The translations under genes were made by a program, and so were the position numbers. This document shows, in pieces, positions 9,576 through 21,341 of a DNA stretch of 64,000 nucleotides; the first letter of the stretch is position 1, and each line of letters opens with the position of its first letter. The notes under the pieces were generated by a model that was given only the letters and a program-made list of their open reading frames with translations, did not search any database and had not been told where the DNA came from. This stretch comes from Chionoecetes opilio (taxonomy: Eukaryota > Arthropoda > Malacostraca > Decapoda > Majidae), in the NCBI GenBank assembly GCA_016584305.1, contig JACEEZ010016131.1, positions 1 through 64,000 on the forward strand. Reading direction: 5' to 3'.

Positions 9576-11051
9576 CCGTATTTGCCGGCGCATAAGACGC
9601 ATTTTTTTTTCCAAGAAAGGGAATGCAAAATTCCCCCTGCGTCTAATGCGGCCATATTACTAATGAGAGGTGGGGCAGAGAATGCAGAATAGTCGGTGGT
9701 GTATTACTAAGGGGGGTCTCAAGAGATCTGTGTGAGCAGTAGACCATGAACACAAATTTGTAACTGTGTTACTAATAATATCAACAGTAATGCATAATAC
9801 TAAGAAGAAGTTGGAGTTTATGAGAAAACAAGAGGTTGGGCAACAAGGTGGTGGTTTCTTCTGCCAAGATGGCCATCATATGTAAACATGACCCCCCCCT
9901 CCCGCAGTCCCGCTGCCGCTCTCCACTGTAAATGGAGACAGAGTAGGCCTTTATACCACCTCGATCTCTCAATCCTCACCCCTGTATCTCTATGGATAAG
10001 GAAATTGTAAAAATGTAACTGGAAAGAGTGCTTGTAAAAAGGCTGCAACGGTACCTGTTGATGGAACAGAAGCCTTCCACACATCACACCAAGACCAAGA
10101 CCCATCACGGCGCCAAAACTTCATCCGCTTTCAAGGCCGAATCACACCATACCTCATACCTTGACCTGTACCTTCCTGAGGAAGACTAATCAACCCTCGT
10201 GACTGTGATAGATTCACAGGTGTAAAACCACGGCGAATATCTCGATCCCAACATCGGTGCCCTTCAACATAACAAAAAGGTAGAGATGGCTACCTTACAG
10301 TGCAATATCTTGGCAATTTTTGTTATTGGGCAACCACCTGTTTCGAGGCCGAAACTTGGTTTTCCTGGATAGTTTTGGTGTGTTCCCATTTATCTGGCTC
10401 TCTTTTATGTCGGAAATCAATGTTTGTTTTACATATGTGTGTGGGGGGGTGGGGGGAGTGCCCGCCCTGGCCATTCCTCCAGGCCCATCCCGCAAACATT
10501 GCTAAGTTTCACACTGCCAATGCCATTAATATTTTATTGCGCATGGGAAATGGGGCTCAAAATACACAGAATGAAGAAAGATCCCTGATGATGGAGGTAA
10601 GAATCCTAGGACTTCTGAAAGCCCACTACCGAAAAATTACCATTATCTTTACTGCAAATTTTCCACAAAGTATAAAACATAGCAGAAAAGAAAAACAAAG
10701 GCATACTTACAACATTTAATCTAAGCTAAATGTCATGGGGAGATAATATTAGAATATCAATTCGTGGCTCTCCTGCAATAAATGATGACCGATTTGGGTT
10801 ACCCTACACATTGTCTTTAATTTTTTTAACTAGTATGATTTTCATTCACATTCACTGCAATGTGAATATTGTATTTGGGTACAGCTCAAAATCATTGCTT
10901 TCCCTTACAAAAATGTTTTTTTAATTACTTTTAATATATTTAAAAAAGGGTAAATATGTCCTCAAAACACTAATAATTTTTTTTCTCAAAATTTTTATGT
11001 AAAATAGGGGTGGTCGTAGGGCGGAGGTGCGTCTTATGCGCGGCAAAACGG
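9576..11051. mobile_element. Family F TIR element (CCGTATTT... ends)
   Basis: Left end CCGTATTTGCCGGCGCATAA and right end inverse (GCGTCTTATGCGCGGCAAAACGG) are flanked by TA. The TAAGACGCA tract lies about 20 bases inside both ends. There is no transposase ORF, and the interior is unremarkable apart from a short stretch around 10150-10200 resembling the LINE 3' end found at 20757. Related ends with a TTTTACAGCTTATAAGACTC variant occur at 18283, 19868, 27973, 55579, 56539 and 59611. Confidence 0.75.
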
Positions 11052-11053
11052 TA

Positions 11054-11760
11054 ATTCATTCCTGTAGTGAATGTTATTAAAGTATGCATTTAATACTTAA
11101 GGAATGCATTCCAGTAAAAACATGTACTGTACCTGTTTAACAATAAGTGCATTAGTATTCATGCAAGGAAATAGTGAATTGCAACAATAAGTGTGTAAGA
11201 ATTCCTTTAAATTTGAGGAATGTAAGTAAATAATGTCATGCAACAAAAGTGCGTAATGTAAAATGTGATAATACAACTATAAGTGCAGCTTTAACTCTTA
11301 CATAATAGTATTCTAATGTGAATAGTTGTACATAGTTTATCAATTTCTATCATCAATTAGAGTTGCTATCGAGCAAGAGCTACAAGGTAAAAATGGAAAC
11401 TATACCCAGTTTCTACTAGTAGTTGGTCACAATAATATGTAGTTAAACCCAAAAAATTCGTAAAAAACACCAATGGAACGTATTTTCAAGAGTGTATATA
11501 ACATTGGCTTAGTGTGTTGTGTAGACATCTTCCAAAAAGAGAACAACACACATTAAAATTCAGATTACAGGGTAATTGTAAAATAATCAGGTGAACTGAT
11601 ATAAAATGTAATGATATGGAATGGTATGGAATGGTATGACGGGTACTGTTTTTGGTTTGTGTGACCGCAATTGGACGGTAATCATTTGTAGCAGTGTGTG
11701 TATCATAAAACTGAGGTGTGTCCTGTATCAGTATTAGGGCTTGGTAATTCTTAAACCTGT
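11054..11760. other. AT-rich stretch downstream of the Gypsy integrase
   Basis: No gene or repeat is recognised. By position it would hold the 3' untranslated region and 3' LTR of the minus-strand Gypsy element, but I could not match it to the LTR remnant at 17.3-18.1 kb. Confidence 0.35.
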
Positions 11761-11893
11761 ATCTAATCCTCTAGCTACTCGTTTAACCTGGTCAATATGG
11801 ACTGTCTTTGCATGGTACTTATAAATATGCTGTATAGTTATTTTGTGTCCATGCTCAATGGCAATGACCTGTAAGGTCCTTCAAATGTAGGAT

Positions 11894-13149
11894 CTAACTT
11901 GATGTTAATCCCTGTACCTGAAAGTATAACAACACACCTATAGCAATTGGCTTTTCTGCGGTGTATGGGCGTTGGTACTTAATCATGTCCTCCTTGGACA
12001 ATTCAATAGCGTCTGTTACACGCTTGTATATTTTCTGAAAATCAGCCACTCTAACTGTTATGTAGTCATCAAAATTATATATTGGCTGTGTACTCTGCTC
12101 TAGGAGAGTGTAAGGTAGTCTTTTGTCTTGCCCAAAATACAATGAAATGTGGTGCTTCACATGTAGACTTGTGTAAAGAAGAGTTAAGTGTGGCAGACAC
12201 TTGGGGCATCCATTCATCCCAATGAGAACTGTAAGGTTGCGCTAATGACTTCAGGAGTTGTATAATCTTCCTGTTTTGTCTTTCTACCATGCCATTGCTG
12301 CTAGGGTGATAGCTAGTTATGTTACATTTGTTAATGTTGAATAGTTTGCAAATTTCAGTGAGAATTTGATTGTTAATCTCGGTACCATTGTCTGTGAGCA
12401 ATGTGGATGGTGTATTGAATTTAAAGAAAACTTCATCCGTAAGTGCTTTAGCAACTGTTAGAGCCGTTTTGTCTTTCAGTGGTACCAAAACTAAAAAATC
12501 TAGAAAAAGATCAATGGCAAACTAAAAGTATGAAAACCCAAAATTCTGTTAGTATGGCTACTAACAAGTATTGAAAAACCAGATTCTGTTAGTGGGAGTT
12601 TTAGCAAGTCTATGGGTTTTGTCTCTCAAGGTCCTTTAGGCATAGGATAAGGTAGCATAGGGGTAGGTTTTCCAACTGAACCCTTTGTTTCAGCGCATGA
12701 CTGACATTTATCTATGTGTGCAAAAATATCACGACGCATGTATGGCCAAAAGTATTCTAAACGTGCTTGGTGCAAAAATCTATCTTTCCCAGGGTGACCT
12801 GCAAGGCTAGCATCATGTAAAAGGGAAAGAAATCTTGGTATAAGTGTCGAAGGTATGATTGTGTAACCAGTCGACTGCCAGCTGTGTAACCGGGTTTAGG
12901 TTCCTGTCTTGTCGTGAGATATGTATCTCGCACCAAAAGGTTGTATTGTAGCCAAAACTCAGTAAGTGGGACAGGTAATTTTGGCAATTGTGTATCATCT
13001 CCTGACTCCAAGTAGTAAATGATGGGAGCACAGAAGGAATAATTTTGCTGTTCCTCCTCAATGTTGGGAACAGCGATTTGGGTGTCATGTTTTGGTTGTT
13101 CAGGTATTGCGGTTACAAGCGCAATATTCCGTGATAATGAATCAGCCAC
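11894..13149 (-). pseudogene. Gypsy pol: RNase H end and integrase
   Basis: The segment opens with the ADSLSR motif that usually closes the RNase H domain of Gypsy polyproteins. A zinc-binding HHCC-like part follows around 12.9-12.7 kb. The core (12075-12488) has LLTDNGTEI with the second catalytic aspartate, and SSNGMVERQNRKI with the catalytic glutamate and the usual spacing. Frameshifts occur near 12.8, 12.5 and 12.2 kb. The product would insert the retrotransposon cDNA into the genome, but this copy is not translatable. Confidence 0.85.
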
Positions 13150-13466
13150 AAAATTTACCTTGCCGGGCAGATACTAAAATTTTGGGTGGAAGTCTAGGAT
13201 TGTCAGGCGCCAACGTGCTAATTTGCCTGACAGTTCCTTTAAATTGAAAATTGTACTACAGGTGCATGGTCTGTTTTAACAAGAATGTTGTACCCATAAA
13301 TTACAGATTGAAATCCCTTTAAGGCCCATACAAACCGCCAGAGCTTCTTTTGTGGTTGAATAGTTACGCTCTGCGGGATTGAGAGAGCTGCTGGCATAAG
13401 CTAATGCACGCCATTACCTCTATCACCTTCTGCATCAGAACAGCACCAAGGCCCTACATTGATGCA

Positions 13467-14430
13467 TCAGTGAAGAGTGTAAACTGGACGTGTATGATCA
13501 GGGTAAGCAAGGATTTGGGCATAACACAACAATGCCTTTAATTTACAAGAAGCTTGCTCTTGTGGAGCTTCCCATGAAAATTCTACATCTTTCTTTAAGA
13601 GATGTGAAAGTGGACTTGCAACTCGTGAGTAATCCATGATAAATTGTCTGTAAAAACTACTGAGGCCCAAAAAACTTCTTAGGGCTTTGACATTTTTAGC
13701 TGTCGGAAAATTTATCATTGCATCAACCTTAGACGTTGTAGTATGTAAACCATTGGCATCCAAAACATGACCCAAGAAAGAAATTTGTTTCTTCATGAAT
13801 GAACATTTTGTTAGTTTTACCTTCAAATTGGGCATCTTTAAGTTTAGAAAGTACCCTGTCTAGTGTTCGTAGGTGAGAGGTCGTATCAGGGGTACAAATA
13901 ACTATATCGTCCAGGAATGCAAAAACTGTATCTCCTAGTAATTCTGAGAAAAAAGTGTTGATTAGATACTGAAAAGCTAATGGTGCACCTGCTATTCCAA
14001 ATGGGAGTTTTTTGAAAGCGTAATGGCCTGAAGGAGTACTGAACGCTGTGAGGTCCTTAGATACTCACTAATGGGACCTGCCCGTATCCACTGACAAGGT
14101 CCAGTGTAGAGAACACTTTTTTATCAGGCCCTATGGACATCAGAATATCCTGCAATACAGGTAAAGGATACCTGGTAACTTGACAAAAAATCATTAGGCG
14201 CGATAGTCTACGACCGGTCGCCAATTGCCTGTTTTCAGGGACAAAAAAAAAATGAAAAATTCCATGGGCTGGTGGATGGTTCAATAACACATCCTCTAAC
14301 ATTTTTTTAACCATGCCCTCCCAAATATAGGGCCTTTGTGAGTGGGGTAATCTATATGCAGGAATGTAGATAGGTTGTGTATCAGGTAGCAAAGGAAGTA
14401 ATGAGTAATAAGGATTATCGTACCTAAAGA
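13467..14430 (-). pseudogene. Gypsy pol: reverse transcriptase
   Basis: Upstream RT motifs appear at 14057-14392 (PLPVLQDIL, then FSTLDLVSGYGQV, the first catalytic aspartate). The FLDD active-site box is encoded by 13906-13917. The segment 13467-13835 has KCSFMKKQISFLGHVLDANG and LRSFLGLSSFYRQFI, the connection to RNase H that is characteristic of Gypsy elements. At least two frameshifts separate these pieces. Confidence 0.85.
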
Positions 14431-15246
14431 ATCACCCTTTTAAGGCAATTGTGTCATGATTGCATTTAGTACTTGCAATAGTGCTTGCTTTGACTCCGGA
14501 AAATCCATTTCCCTAAGGAAGGAATGAGTGCATCCTTTGTTTCACACTGTGCATGATCAGTGGTAGGGTCTCCAGTTGATAAAATGGGAAATACTGGCAA
14601 AGTCGCAATCATACCCACTGCAGCTGGGAGGGCTACGAAATTGCTAAGTACGTTCCTGTGTGCAGCTTTTTAGTGGGACGGTGACTTATTTTGTATGTAC
14701 ATTTTAGCAATGCCCTTGGTTTTTTAACACTGCACAATGGCTTATTCCATGAAAATAGTCTCACACATACTGATTCACTCAAAAACTAATAGCCTCTTCA
14801 TTCACACCTGCAAGTTTCAAGAGATACGAAAAGAGATTCGCGAAACCCTTTAGTGAGACGTCTCCCACTAGACCAGCCCATGATGCGTCTCAGAATCTTG
14901 CGAAGGACAGAGAACAGTCGGGGTAGAACAGGAATCAGATTCAGTGTTACACGGTGAATTTATTTCAACGTCAGCTGTCACCGCTGATGGTTTGCTCGGG
15001 CATGCTAGTTAATTAATTTACATTTAAATTTTAGGAGCTTGCACTATTGGGAGAACTAAATGTAAACACTGGGGAGGGGTTTTTGAATTCGGGTATAAAT
15101 GTTACATAAAACCTAATCCCGTGTAAGTTTTGGGGCAAACTTCTATGCATTCCCCTCGCATTGTTGATATACCTATCAGGAGGTCAGCAGGGAATGATAA
15201 TCCTTGTGAAATATGGAAACAGATAGGGGTTGCAGGCACGAAATCC

Positions 15247-15645
15247 TCAAATTTTTAAATTAAGCCATACTTTACCAATGACAGGGAATTTCTTGCAATC
15301 TAAACCTGTCAGTCTGATGATGGAGGTTCTAAGAAAAAGGACAGACTTCGTTTCTTTACGTAATGCATTCAGCGTATCTATGTCCATAATATTTGCTCCT
15401 GCACCTGTGTCCATAAAAGCAGTTAATTGCTTGTCTTTGTGTATGACAGGCACAGTGAGAACTTCGTACAAAGTAGATGTACCTATAATACCTCGGCAAG
15501 TTATCATCATTTGCAGTAAGTCACTCGAAGGTACCCTGTTTAAAAGTTTGTTCAGGAGCATGAGCTGTAATGATAGGTTTAACCTTGTCTGGCATGGGTA
15601 AAGGAAAAAATTGCCTTCTGTGGTAACTTCTGGTGAAGGCTGCAT
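15247..15645 (-). pseudogene. Gypsy pol: aspartic protease region
   Basis: A 132-codon reading carries FMDTGAGANIMD, the DTGA active-site loop of retropepsins, preceded by a hydrophobic strand (VLTVPVIHKDKQLTAF). It lies between the zinc knuckles and the reverse transcriptase as expected. The protease would cleave the polyprotein. The roughly 800 bp between it and the RT holds no clear domain and may include an insertion. Confidence 0.75.
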
Positions 15646-15789
15646 TATTTTCTCATTGTGTGAGTTTGCATGAGGGACGTTGTTACGTAGGGGCGTTGGG
15701 GCACGGCGCCCATACTTTCTTCCGTCGGTGGGAGGGGAAAAAGTGTTGTTGCCTGTGTTGCAAATAACGGCACTCGTCAGAGTTATGAC

Positions 15790-15898
15790 TCCAGGAATTG
15801 TGATATATACATTACTGTTTCTTGTAAATTACGTATCTATTGTAGTCTATTGATCTACAATGTGACAGAGTATGTCCTGGAACTTTACAAAATATACA
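15790..15898 (-). pseudogene. Gypsy gag nucleocapsid zinc knuckles
   Basis: The minus strand at 15857-15898 encodes CIFCKVPGHTLSHC, an exact C-x2-C-x4-H-x4-C knuckle. About 18 codons downstream, after a stop, CIYHNSWSHNSDEC resembles a second knuckle with His in place of the second Cys. Paired knuckles bind the RNA genome and mark the end of gag just before protease. Confidence 0.75.
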
Positions 15899-15999
15899 AA
15901 AATAACTAGTACGTGCGTAATTGTAGCATCATGACGTTGATAAACGCCGCTTCACCTGATACGGTGGACTTGTGTAATGCTTATGTTGCATATAGCGGG

Positions 16000-17250
16000 A
16001 AGAATATCTACTCCTACCGTGTGTCGTAGGGAAAAAGTTTTGGGTATAATGCGGTCTAGAACTTGCCTATAATATGAGGGATAGATAGCTGTTGGAGGAC
16101 AATGATGTAAGTGCGCTGATGGAGTCTGTACAGATGTACTGATCGTACATCGTAGCCAAATTTAATGTAAAGCAAATGTATGTTAAAACAGCACAATAAT
16201 ATTTCTAACGTTGAAAATGTCCAGAAAACGTGGTGTAGATGGGGAACTTCACGTGGGAGACACTAATGTACACCTTCCCTAAAATATACCACTGTGTAAT
16301 ACCTAAGTGTATAACTACCCCAAACTGTAAAAATTACTTTGAGTTTTCTACATAGCATTGGTGTATGAATAGGGGAGGATGATGACTGAAAGATGAGCAA
16401 CACACAGGTGGTTTGATGCCTGGATGACGGGATGTACAGTGGCTGGATACACACCCAAACTGTTAAAGAGGTCATATAAGAAAAAAAAAATAACATAAAT
16501 ACACAAATAAAAATATGAATTTTATACTCAGACAGTTTTGTGGTGTGGTGCACGCGTTCAAGTCCGTAGGTGATGAACGGGTGGTAGAGGCAGGGTGCGG
16601 CAGTGGTAGTGTCAAGGGCGGGCTAGTGTGTGGGTTGCAGGGGGGGGGCTGATTCAGCTTTATGCGCGGTGGTACGGAGGGGTGGTGGTTTTGTTGCGAA
16701 GGTATCGGTGTTGTGCCGGGCCATGCCGTGTGCTGTGGGTGGCTGCCGAAGATATGCGTGTGATGTACAGGTTCATGTAGGTCGTTAGTAATGTGATGTG
16801 TAGTGGTGAGACCGTGTAGTGGTGAGTAGTGGTGAGTTTGTCTGGCAGCGGGGTGTTGGATGTAGTGGAGATGGGTCGGGCGACCTTGTGAAGGAAAGAA
16901 TTTGTTGACGCTTGCAAGTTGCTGCTACGAGTGTGTGTCTGCCTCTCTCTCTTGTAGAATGATGTTGATGTATGTCTTGCTTGTAGACTTGTAGATATTG
17001 TAGGTGCTGGCTGGCTTGTGTTGCGTAGGTTACGGCTTGATAATTTGATAATGGCTTGGTTATGCTGGCTGGTTAGCGGTAAAAGTACGTAGGTTGCTTG
17101 GTTAAAGATGGTTATGGTTGTGGTTGTCAACTGGCTGGTTGTGGTTGTACTTGCTTGATGAAGATCGGCGTATAATCTTGGTAGACGTGGAAAAGGTTGA
17201 AAATGGCCCGAGTTAGTTAACTCTTGTAGAGGCTTGTAGATTTGCATGTA
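16000..17250 (-). other. Probable gag/leader region of the Gypsy element
   Basis: An open reading of 195 codons (16660-17247) is extremely rich in Thr and Ser with no domain, as expected of compositionally biased DNA rather than a folded protein. It lies where the leader and gag should be. I do not call a gene. Confidence 0.3.
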
Positions 17251-17342
17251 GTACTGTGTTGGGTGTCTTTATTCACACCGCGTATGCCACCATTTATAAG
17301 TCTAGGATTATTTGTAGAGACTTATTTTGGCTGAGTTAAATA

Positions 17343-17408
17343 CAGTCAAACCTCGATATAACGGACCTCGATGTAACGGACTTCAGATATAACGGACTCC
17401 TATTGCGT

Positions 17409-17451
<43 letters not shown>

Positions 17452-18088
17452 TTTTTATTACATCAGACCGTTTATCGCCGCTCGAATTGTCAACTCAACA
17501 TAAATTATTATTTTCTCATTTTACTTTGGAATGCTTGGGTTTTAAGGAGTTTTTAAGTATATCACAGATTAAGATATAATATCTATTATAAGGAAGGAGC
17601 CTGTGTTGCTAGTGATTTAGTGGTACACGTAGAAGGTGTGTATTGTTTAAAATGTGACTATTAGTGTTATGGCGTGGCCGCTGCTAGACTGTCTCCCTGT
17701 CACCTCAACACCTTAAATCACCCTAATCTAAGGTGACACACAGTACTACACTGACCTAAATAGTGACACGTGTATAGAACTGCACTTCACAACCATATAA
17801 TGTATATAAAACTGAGCATTAGTCATGATAATATGCAATAATTTTGACAGCCACGGGTTGTGTCTGGCTTCTTGTTTGTTTACCTTTCTCTAGAGCTTGA
17901 GCTTGACTAGCTACACGGTCTGGTTGTGTTTGTGATTATTTCTCATTTATTTCACAATTTTTCCGTTTTTTCATATATTTTATATTTTTCCATCCCTGGG
18001 AAAATACCCTCGCTATAACGGACAATCGGCTTTAACGGACCACTCCTCCCCTCCCCCCCCTTTAGTCCGTTATATCGAGGTTTGACTG
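17343..18088. mobile_element. Family B Tigger-like MITE inserted in the Gypsy LTR
   Basis: The ends begin CAGTCAAACCTCGATATAAC with TA on both flanks. The left end has TAACGGAC three times, at end-relative positions 17, 32 and 48. The right end has one direct copy and two inverted copies 17 bp apart. There is no ORF. Removing it joins two LTR pieces that align with the LTR at 54074-54564. Confidence 0.9.
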
Positions 18089-18299
18089 TATGTATGTTCA
18101 GTTTTGTACACATTTATTTAGAAGTCCAATAAGGAACATAGAAATATTTACAACCAGATATGTAGTGAACCCTAAGACAACAGTTTAGGTGTTTTTTTTC
18201 TTTTTTCTGTGAAATTTCTTTCCAAAATAAGGGTGCGTCTTCCAAGATGCAGCGTCTTATAAGCCGTAAAATACGGTACTGTATATTAATATATATGTA

Positions 18300-18685
18300 C
18301 ACTGTGAGGTAACCTACCTTTTAATCAGGCTTCCCTGCCTGCCTTCCCTACCCAGGTAATATCTAGGGTGTGGGAGAGCGGGTGGTAGCTGGAGATACCA
18401 CCTCCGTTGCTGGATCTGGGCCCAAGGCTCAATGGCCTCAGATCACTTGCCAATACAACAGTTTGACACAACAAAAAAAACACAAATATAGTAGACAAAC
18501 TATATGCTCAGTGATGGATCATAAAAACTCTGCCTGGCTGCCTGGGCCTCTAACCTCACTGACTCACATCATGACACCCTACCTACCCCCCACCCACAAA
18601 AAAAAAAAAAAAAAAAAAAAAAGGAAGAGGATCCAAATAATGTCGAAGTCCGAATAATGAGGGTCGAGTACGAGAGGTTTTACTG
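18300..18685 (-). mobile_element. Family G element, one end plus adjoining interior
   Basis: The right end, read inward, is CAGTAAAACCTCTCGTACTC followed by TTCGGAC-type motifs. The interior matches the inverse of 30215-30440 inside the complete family G copy. A poly(A)-like run at 18598-18622 separates the end from the interior. The left end is missing. Confidence 0.7.
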
Positions 18686-18833
18686 TATATATTATATATA
18701 TATATATATATATTTTATATAAACACTACCCTCCCGAGTTTTCACGCTATGCGAGTTTTGCGATCCTCGAGTTTTGCGCTGAGTCCTAAATTCTTATCAT
18801 CCCGACTTTCGGCATTATATCCCCGAGTTTCGC

Positions 18834-19185
18834 TTTTTTTTTTTTTTTTTTTGGTGTGTGTGTGTGCCTACAGCGCCGTTAGGCAGTGACCTCCAGGAGT
18901 GGGATGGTAGGCCCTGGAGATTAACTTGAGGGCTGTGATGGTTGGGCCCTCGCCCGTGGTGGCGCAGACAGAATTTCTATAGTGACGCCTGTGATTAGAG
19001 GCTCATGCCGCCCCCTGTATCCTCCGATGCACTCGCAATCGAAGGTAGAGCTAATGGCCAGCATGTGGGTGTTCTTAGGCCACTCAACAGTGCAGAGAAA
19101 GATTTTAAGTGGATTTTACAGCCCTCATCAAGGATCGAACTCGGATCACTGAGAACGCCACTCGGAGACTTCTTCTTCTTGTGAC
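18834..19185 (-). mobile_element. tRNA-derived-type SINE (full-length copy)
   Basis: On the minus strand the element starts near 19185, contains GAGTTCGATCC at 19132-19142 (a Pol III B-box match), and ends in an A-run seen as T at 18834-18852. A convincing A box is not visible. Copies with the same body occur at 28590-28953, 46530-46758, 57600-57870 and 60708-60983. Confidence 0.7.
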
Positions 19186-19867
19186 CTTTTCTGCTTAGTA
19201 TCACTTTGTAGGTCGTCTGTCAAGCTCGTGCTCGAGCTTGACATATATCTTGACGCTAACTACTCTGCTACCGCCTCCCATAAGAGACGTACGGGACACT
19301 CTTCCTTCCTTCCTGCTTAGTATAGTATATAATAGGCTTAGTATACTTGTATGTAGTTTTGCTTTGTTTTTTTCCATTTGTTTGTGTTTTTCTCTACAGG
19401 AACAGCCGGTGTCGCATAATATGGGTAACACCTCGAAATAAGTAGCACCTTACCTTACTATTTACCACAAAATACTCCTTTATAAGTGATTAACCATGAC
19501 GTGTGTGGTACTGTGGTTTCTGGAGGTACTGGAGGAGACAGGAGAGAAGAGAGGAAGGCATTGTGACAGTGTTATTGTCGTATAACACTGTCACACAACC
19601 ATCAGCTGACAAGATATGTGTCAGGCTCACTCACTCAGACCAAAACAGCATCCGCTGGGTGACTCCCAACTCAAGCTCAATCTCAAGCTCCTCTCCTCCT
19701 TCCTCTTCTCTACGTAGTGTTGGCCGAAGCCACCACCCCGGGAGGCGGGTCACAAACCCTAGGCTAACATCCAGTAACCATTCACTGCTGGGTGGACAGG
19801 GGCTTGGGGTATTTTCAGGATATTTTTTTTGGAAAAAAGTGAGTCTTATAAGCTGTAAAATACGGTA

Positions 19868-19953
19868 GGTACACAGCCCTCAAGTTAACCTCCAGGGCCT
19901 ACCATCCCACCCCTGGAGGTCACTGCCTAACGGCGCTGTAGGCACACACGCAC

Positions 19954-19983
<30 letters not shown>
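19868..19983 (+). mobile_element. SINE 3' end with poly(A)
   Basis: The last roughly 85 bp of the SINE body (ACAGCCCTCAAGTTAACCTC onward) end in a long A-run at 19957-19983. The copy is 5' truncated and lies opposite in orientation to the longer copy in the same family E element. Confidence 0.7.
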
Positions 19984-19986
<3 letters not shown>

Positions 19987-20103
19987 GACTAAATAAGCAT
20001 TTTTACAGGGTTCATAATACCCGAGTTTCGGCGAGTTTCGCGCTATGCCTCCGGAAGAAAGCAAGCGCGAAACTCGGGAGGGTAGTGTATATATATATAC
20101 ACA

Positions 20104-20682
20104 CAGTACCCTCCCAATTTTCGCGCTTGCTTTCTTCCGAGGGCATAGCGCTAAACTCGCAGATCGCAAAACTCGAGTATTGAAAACACTGTAAAAATGC
20201 TTATTTCGTCCTGTGCTGGGCGTAGTGCCATATAAGGCTTATAAGACTCACGTTTTCCCCCAAAAAATACCCTGAAAAATACTAATGGCCTTCTAAGACG
20301 AATGTTGTAGTACTTCCTCAGTACTCAGTAACTCAGTACTTACCTGTTACAAGTATTTCAAATACCATAAAACATTCAAATTATATTGTCCTCAAGCTGG
20401 TATGTTTACATTCCCCCATTTGGCGGCAGATTGCCGCGATTGCCGCCAACAGCGCCATCTATCGTCTGCTAGTGTTGACGTATCATTTACCACTAGGCTG
20501 TCACACGTATCTTAAGCTCTTTTCAGTCCTGGAAATGATCACCCATGGCGAATTCATCAAAACGATTTACTAATACTATCGCATACAAGCTAAAAGTTAT
20601 ACGATACGCAAAGAAAATGGAAACAGACCAACAGAAAGACACTTTTGGATCACCGCTGGGAGAGGGGGTGGCGGAGTGGTCC
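20104..20682 (+). mobile_element. Family E-type element, left end with transposase 5' part
   Basis: Starts as CAGTACCCTCCC next to a short TA tract, with one direct and two inverted copies of the CGAGTTTCGCG-type motif. It continues through a non-coding leader shared with the inverse of 43200-43642 and then into an HTH coding segment at 20545. The right end was not identified. Confidence 0.7.
20545..20682 (+). pseudogene. pogo/Tigger-like transposase N-terminus (CENP-B-type HTH)
   Basis: MANSSKRFTNTIAYKLKVIR followed by YAKKMETDQQKDTFG resembles the N-terminal helix-turn-helix of pogo-like transposases, which read family-specific motifs in the element ends. The frame is lost after about 45 codons, where a LINE fragment has been inserted (target duplication at 20683). 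It supports assigning family E to the pogo/Tigger group. Confidence 0.6.
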
Positions 20683-20696
20683 GCCCCGAGCACATG

Positions 20697-21041
20697 TTGT
20701 TGTTTTAGGGCTGTGAGGATCCCTTGGGAAACACTGAGTTTTGTCCTATGATGCTATCACAGGCGTGGTAGTTGACCTGTCTTCCTCAGGAAGGCACAGG
20801 TGAGGAGGATAACGGCGTGTTGCCGGGAGGGGGGAACGCCAGCCGCCGCCAACAGGGTGGGCAGGTCAAAGGTGGTGACGTTCAGGGCGAGGAGTTGAGA
20901 CTGTAGCACTACACGGTGGGAGTGGAAGTGCAGACACTGCAGCAGAAAGTGTTCAATAGTCTCCGGGAACATGCATGCACCAAGGGCAGTAGGGGTCAGG
21001 GGACAGACGGAGGCGATGCAGGGGAGCCGTGAGCGTCGTTT
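20697..21041 (-). mobile_element. 5'-truncated Jockey-like LINE with 14-bp target duplication
   Basis: GCCCCGAGCACATG occurs at 20683-20696 and again at 21042-21055, exactly bounding the insert. The minus-strand coding end reads PETIEHFLLQC, NVTTFDLPTLLAAAG, and LTCAFLRKTGQLPRL, then a short 3' UTR ending in (AAC)-rich sequence. It is a recent LINE insertion by target-primed reverse transcription. Confidence 0.9.
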
Positions 21042-21167
21042 GCCCCGAGCACATGGCTGGCCGACACTAACAGTGGCCGTGCAGTAATGTAAACAAACCT
21101 CCCTTGTAAACGCGGCGGTACACTCACGCTTACTAATCTCTTTTTTGAGGGCTGGGAAAGTGATTGA

Positions 21168-21341
21168 GTGTTTCATCTGTCAGACTATGTCCTCCAGATG
21201 TTGGACTCTGGATCTATTCCTCATTACAAAGAAAAATGTAAGGAAATAGGGAATATAGATCCATATAACATACCCCGACACAAATGGAAGGACATCACGA
21301 TTCTGCTTGGTGGCGATCTTCCAGGCTTAATACGCCAGTGA
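21168..21341 (+). pseudogene. Fragment of an arthropod multi-copy family
   Basis: A 57-codon reading ends at TGA (21339-21341). Its SIPHYKEKCKEIG and DPYNIPRHKW resemble a segment I associate with repeated arthropod genes that elsewhere carry SWIM or YqaJ-type domains. No such domain is present here. It could have been carried in by a transposon. The assignment is from memory and tentative. Confidence 0.4.

Larger units (their letters stand above)
11760..18145 (-). mobile_element. Decayed Gypsy-type LTR retrotransposon
   Basis: On the minus strand the order is LTR remnant and leader (about 18.1-17.2 kb), nucleocapsid zinc knuckles (15.9-15.8 kb), protease, reverse transcriptase, RNase H, integrase (to 11.9 kb). 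Protease-RT-RNaseH-integrase is the Gypsy order. Many stops and frameshifts show it is dead. The LTR is split by a family B element (17343-18088). A second LTR was not found. Confidence 0.8.
18724..20087. mobile_element. Family E TIR element with nested SINEs
   Basis: The ends are CACTACCCTCCCGAGTTT and its inverse. The left end has CGAGTTTCGCG-type motifs three times at 16-bp steps. The right end is one direct plus two inverted. The interior carries a minus-strand SINE next to the left end, a family F-type MITE end at 19868 and a plus-strand SINE 3' end. The same composite recurs inverted at 27.9-29.07 kb and, rearranged, at 55.4-57.9 kb. Confidence 0.85.

Noticed and set aside
16660..17247. 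195-codon Thr/Ser-rich minus-strand ORF
   Set aside because: Low-complexity composition in a retrotransposon leader, and no gag-like motif.
9576..18145. Full-length Gypsy element with two LTRs
   Set aside because: Only one LTR remnant could be matched. The expected 3' LTR region (11.05-11.76 kb) shows no alignment to it.
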